Source of the DNA: Oscillospiraceae bacterium
Lineage (GTDB): Bacteria; Bacillota; Clostridia; Oscillospirales; Oscillospiraceae
Assembly: GCA_902778115.1 (NCBI GenBank)
Contig: CACYWG010000004.1
Coordinates: 33,153 to 97,152 of the forward strand
Direction: 5' to 3'
Length of the DNA: 64,000 nt
Shown here: positions 62,233-64,000 of the stretch, in pieces
How the letters are laid out: each line of letters opens with the position of its first letter
Position numbering within the stretch: position 1 is the first letter of the stretch
Program-made: the position numbers and the translations under genes
Notes under the pieces: generated by a model
Told to the model about the DNA's origin: nothing
The model's input: only the letters and a program-made list of their open reading frames with translations
Databases searched by the model: none

Positions 62233-62406
62233 ATGCTGCCCCAGGATCCCTTTATTTTGCTGAGCTATATCAATACCAGGCTGCGCGACAGTGGACTCGG
62301 GCTGGACGAACTGTGCGGGGAGCTTTCGATCGACCGGGATGAGATCACGGCGCGCCTTGCCGGGATCGGCTATGCCTATGACGAGAAGAAAAACAGCTTC
62401 AAATAA
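62233..62406 (+). CDS. DUF4250-family small protein
   Basis: A 57-aa acidic protein: LPQDPFILLSYINTRLRDSGLGLDELC, then LSIDRDEITARLAGIGYAYDEKKN. Length and pattern fit DUF4250, a small uncharacterised family common in Clostridia. ATG 62233 is chosen because GGGGGA lies at proper spacing; ATG 62227 is too close to it. It has its own promoter. Confidence 0.8.
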   Translation: MLPQDPFILLSYINTRLRDSGLGLDELCGELSIDRDEITARLAGIGYAYDEKKNSFK

Positions 62407-62820
62407 TTGTAGCACGCTAACGAAAAAAAGGAAAGAGAGAAGTTCAAAACCCATCGAGTCAAAAAAACAGCCGGGATCATCCGAAGACAGTTTTAATTGA
62501 AAAACTAATTTGGGCATCTGGCTGACAGGGTTGGACAAAAGAGCATAGGACGAGATTTCACTTATGTGGATCTCGTCCTATGCTTTTTTCGTGGGATCGT
62601 TTGCTTTGATTGTGACTTTTGGTTTTCGTGTGACATATAGAGCATCAACTGATTCTGAACTGCAAGGTGTAATAAAGCGAAAGCAAACGAGCCTCTTGGT
62701 GCGACAGGGAATCGTATCAAGGAGCTTTCTATACCTGCCGCTTATAGCAGCATACGCAAGCGGCATTGTACAAAAACAGGAGAAAGCCTTAGAATAAAGC
62801 CGTCTCAGATAAGGATGTGA
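62407..62820. other. AT-richer, gene-poor interval
   Basis: This stretch is visibly lower in GC than its neighbours. It contains a strong terminator (62541-62590). After that, a frame ending at 62797 includes VIKRKQTSLLVRQGIVSRSF and LPLIAAYASGIVQKQEKALE. I do not recognise that sequence, and its only ATG lies inside the terminator hairpin, so it looks like a gene fragment or chance frame. The interval may be a remnant of foreign DNA. No other gene was seen. Confidence 0.4.
62541..62590 (+). terminator. Strong rho-independent terminator
   Basis: 15-bp stem AGCATAGGACGAGAT / ATCTCGTCCTATGCT with a 13-nt loop and six T residues. It lies 135 bp past the DUF4250 stop, so it may belong to a transcript of the foreign-looking interval. 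Confidence 0.88.
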
Positions 62821-63549
62821 ATGATCATGAAGAAAGGAATATCCATACTCTTGCTGATAGCGGCTATGCTGAGCCTTGCGTCCTGCGGAGGTACACCCAC
62901 AGCGCAGGCCACACCGCAGCCCACCACAGCGCCGACTGCTGTGGAAACTGCTGCCCCAGCGAGTGAAGAAACCGCCGTTCTTGAGGAAAGCACGGCAACC
63001 GCTGCAGAAGAAAGCGGCGAAGGACACCGCGTGCTGATCGTCTATTTCAGCCCGGCGAATGCGGATCGTGTGGATGCCGTATCGGGTGCGACACCGCGCA
63101 CCGGTGATGTGTCATCGGTAGAGTATATCGCACAGATCATCGGCGGACAAGTGGACGCGGACACGGCGAAAATCGTACCGGCTGACCCCTATCCGATCGT
63201 CTACGATGATACCGCAAACCGGGCAAAGTCTGAGCAGGATCAGGATGCGCGCCCGGCGTTTGAACTGGACGTCAACCCGGAGGATTATGACGTGATCTTC
63301 GTCGGCTATCCCGTGTGGTGGTATCATCTGCCGATGATCATGCAGAGCTTCTTCGATAGCTATGACTTCGGCGGAAAGACCATCATTCCTTTCAACACCC
63401 ATGCCGGCTCCCGGGACGGCGGGACATATCGAGAAATCGCAGCTCTTGAGCCGGACGCGTCAGTGCTTGACGGAATTGCCGTTGCCGGTGAGCGGGCGTC
63501 CGATGCAGAAAAGGATGTTTTGACCTGGCTGGCCGGACTGCGCTATTGA
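62821..63549 (+). CDS. Secreted flavodoxin-like lipoprotein
   Basis: A 242-aa lipoprotein with lipobox SLASC (Cys at about residue 23), a Thr/Ala/Pro/Glu-rich spacer to about residue 65, and a flavodoxin-fold domain: VLIVYFSPANADRVDA, IGGQVDADTAKIVPADPYP, ARPAFELDVNPEDYDVIFVGYPVWWYHLPMIMQSFF and KTIIPFNTHAGSRDGGTYREI. The usual SxTGNT phosphate loop after the first strand is replaced by SPANAD; a TPRTGDVSSVEYI segment may substitute. It probably serves extracellular redox reactions. AAGGAT precedes the ATG weakly. The next lipoprotein gene begins 7 bp later. Confidence 0.82.
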   Translation: MIMKKGISILLLIAAMLSLASCGGTPTAQATPQPTTAPTAVETAAPASEETAVLEESTATAAEESGEGHRVLIVYFSPANADRVDAVSGATPRTGDVSSVEYIAQIIGGQVDADTAKIVPADPYPIVYDDTANRAKSEQDQDARPAFELDVNPEDYDVIFVGYPVWWYHLPMIMQSFFDSYDFGGKTIIPFNTHAGSRDGGTYREIAALEPDASVLDGIAVAGERASDAEKDVLTWLAGLRY

Positions 63550-63556
63550 GAAGATA

Positions 63557-64000
63557 ATGCGATACGCGATGACTCTCGGCCTTGTGCTGACCGTACTGCT
63601 GATCTTGGCAGCCTGCGGTTCAGCATCGGTTGACATGCGGAAAGAGGCAGCCTCTTTGGGCGCGGTCACCTACGGCACGGAAATGCAGCGCGGTTTTCTG
63701 AACGATAACGTCTGCCATTCCGAGCAGGGCGAGATCCACTACAGCAGCTATATCCCCGAAAGCTATGACGGCAGCGAGCCCTATGCGCTGTTCATCACCC
63801 TGCCCGGCTGGGAGGGACTGTACTTCCATGGCGTGGGCGCAAACATGGTGGAGGACTTCGGCCCGGAGGCCATTGGCTGGAATGAGAAAATGATCGTCAT
63901 CTCCCCGCAGCTCAGCGACTGGCGCGAGACCTCGGCCCGGCAGACCATCGCGCTGACAGAACTTCTGCTGGAGATCTACAACATCGACCCGGATCGGGTC
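63557..64000 (+). CDS. Alpha/beta-hydrolase-like lipoprotein, truncated by window end
   Basis: An open frame of 148 codons running off the window. It starts MRYAMTLGLVLTVLLILAAC with a lipobox Cys at residue 20. The mature part has HYSSYIPESYDGSEPYALFITLPGWEG (an oxyanion-type strand), then MIVISPQLSDW, ETSARQTIALTELLLEIYNIDPDRV, which fits secreted esterases or prolyl-oligopeptidase-like hydrolases before the nucleophile elbow. The catalytic Ser would lie just past the end. It is 7 bp after the flavodoxin-like gene and probably in one operon with it. Confidence 0.75.
   Translation, partial: MRYAMTLGLVLTVLLILAACGSASVDMRKEAASLGAVTYGTEMQRGFLNDNVCHSEQGEIHYSSYIPESYDGSEPYALFITLPGWEGLYFHGVGANMVEDFGPEAIGWNEKMIVISPQLSDWRETSARQTIALTELLLEIYNIDPDRV

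Overview
The window looks like chromosomal DNA from a GC-rich anaerobic member of the Clostridia, most likely an Oscillospiraceae/Ruminococcaceae-type gut bacterium. Four things point there: the Firmicute gene orders (plsX-rnc-smc-ftsY; nadD/yqeK-rsfS-leuS; dprA-topA-trmFO), a ferredoxin-dependent 2-oxoacid oxidoreductase operon, lipoproteins with Pro/Thr-rich spacers, and small Clostridia families (DUF4250, DUF4830). This is inference from gene content; no 16S rRNA is present. Many near-consensus sigma-A promoters with 17-bp spacers and strong hairpin terminators delimit the transcription units.

Layout, left half. 1-3.8 kb: the end of an S4-domain RNA-binding gene, peptidase T, and an MFS transporter translationally coupled to an N-acetylhexosamine 1-kinase-like gene. 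3.9-5.8 kb (minus): a PflX-like radical SAM protein coupled to an FMN-dependent alpha-hydroxy-acid oxidizing protein. 6-10.4 kb: trmL and the glycolytic genes pgk, tpiA and gpmI, with an unusual multi-hairpin spacer between pgk and tpiA. 10.5-13.2 kb: an E2-like acyltransferase lacking the catalytic His, and an acyl-CoA synthetase. 13.3-15.3 kb: a lipoprotein, a DUF4830 protein and a pseudouridine synthase. 15.4-24.3 kb: a CdaR/PucR-type regulator, ftsE, ftsX, two tandem coiled-coil M23 peptidases, a PDZ/S41 protein that has lost its catalytic Ser and Lys, then greA and lysS. 24.4-29.8 kb: a lysoplasmalogenase-family membrane protein, then a ferredoxin/KorABC-type operon ending in a CoA transferase.

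Layout, right half. 29.8-31.1 kb (minus): a phosphotransferase and tRNA-Gly(CCC), followed by a structured element that carries a second copy of the last 22 nt of the tRNA. 31.3-34.1 kb: an XTP pyrophosphatase, a large lipoprotein and a TrmH-family methyltransferase. 34.1-50.2 kb: a long housekeeping block (dprA, topA, trmFO, plsX, rnc, an Elp3-like radical SAM gene, a short smc, ftsY, yhbY, a nadD-yqeK fusion, rsfS, leuS, rpsU). 50.2-51.9 kb: a permease and two small proteins. 51.9-59.5 kb (minus): a seven-gene surface-polysaccharide synthesis and ABC-export operon. 59.6-62.1 kb (minus): a GltS-type symporter and an acyltransferase with extra C-terminal domains. 62.2-64 kb: a DUF4250 protein, an AT-richer gene-poor stretch, and two lipoproteins, the last cut by the window end.

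The window is mostly ordinary core genome, with no CRISPR array, prophage or insertion sequence seen. The points most worth following are the apparent S41 pseudoprotease in the FtsEX/M23 cell-wall operon, the E2-like protein without its catalytic His, the tRNA-Gly-derived structured element, the symmetrically shortened Smc, the NadD-YqeK fusion and the multidomain acyltransferase.
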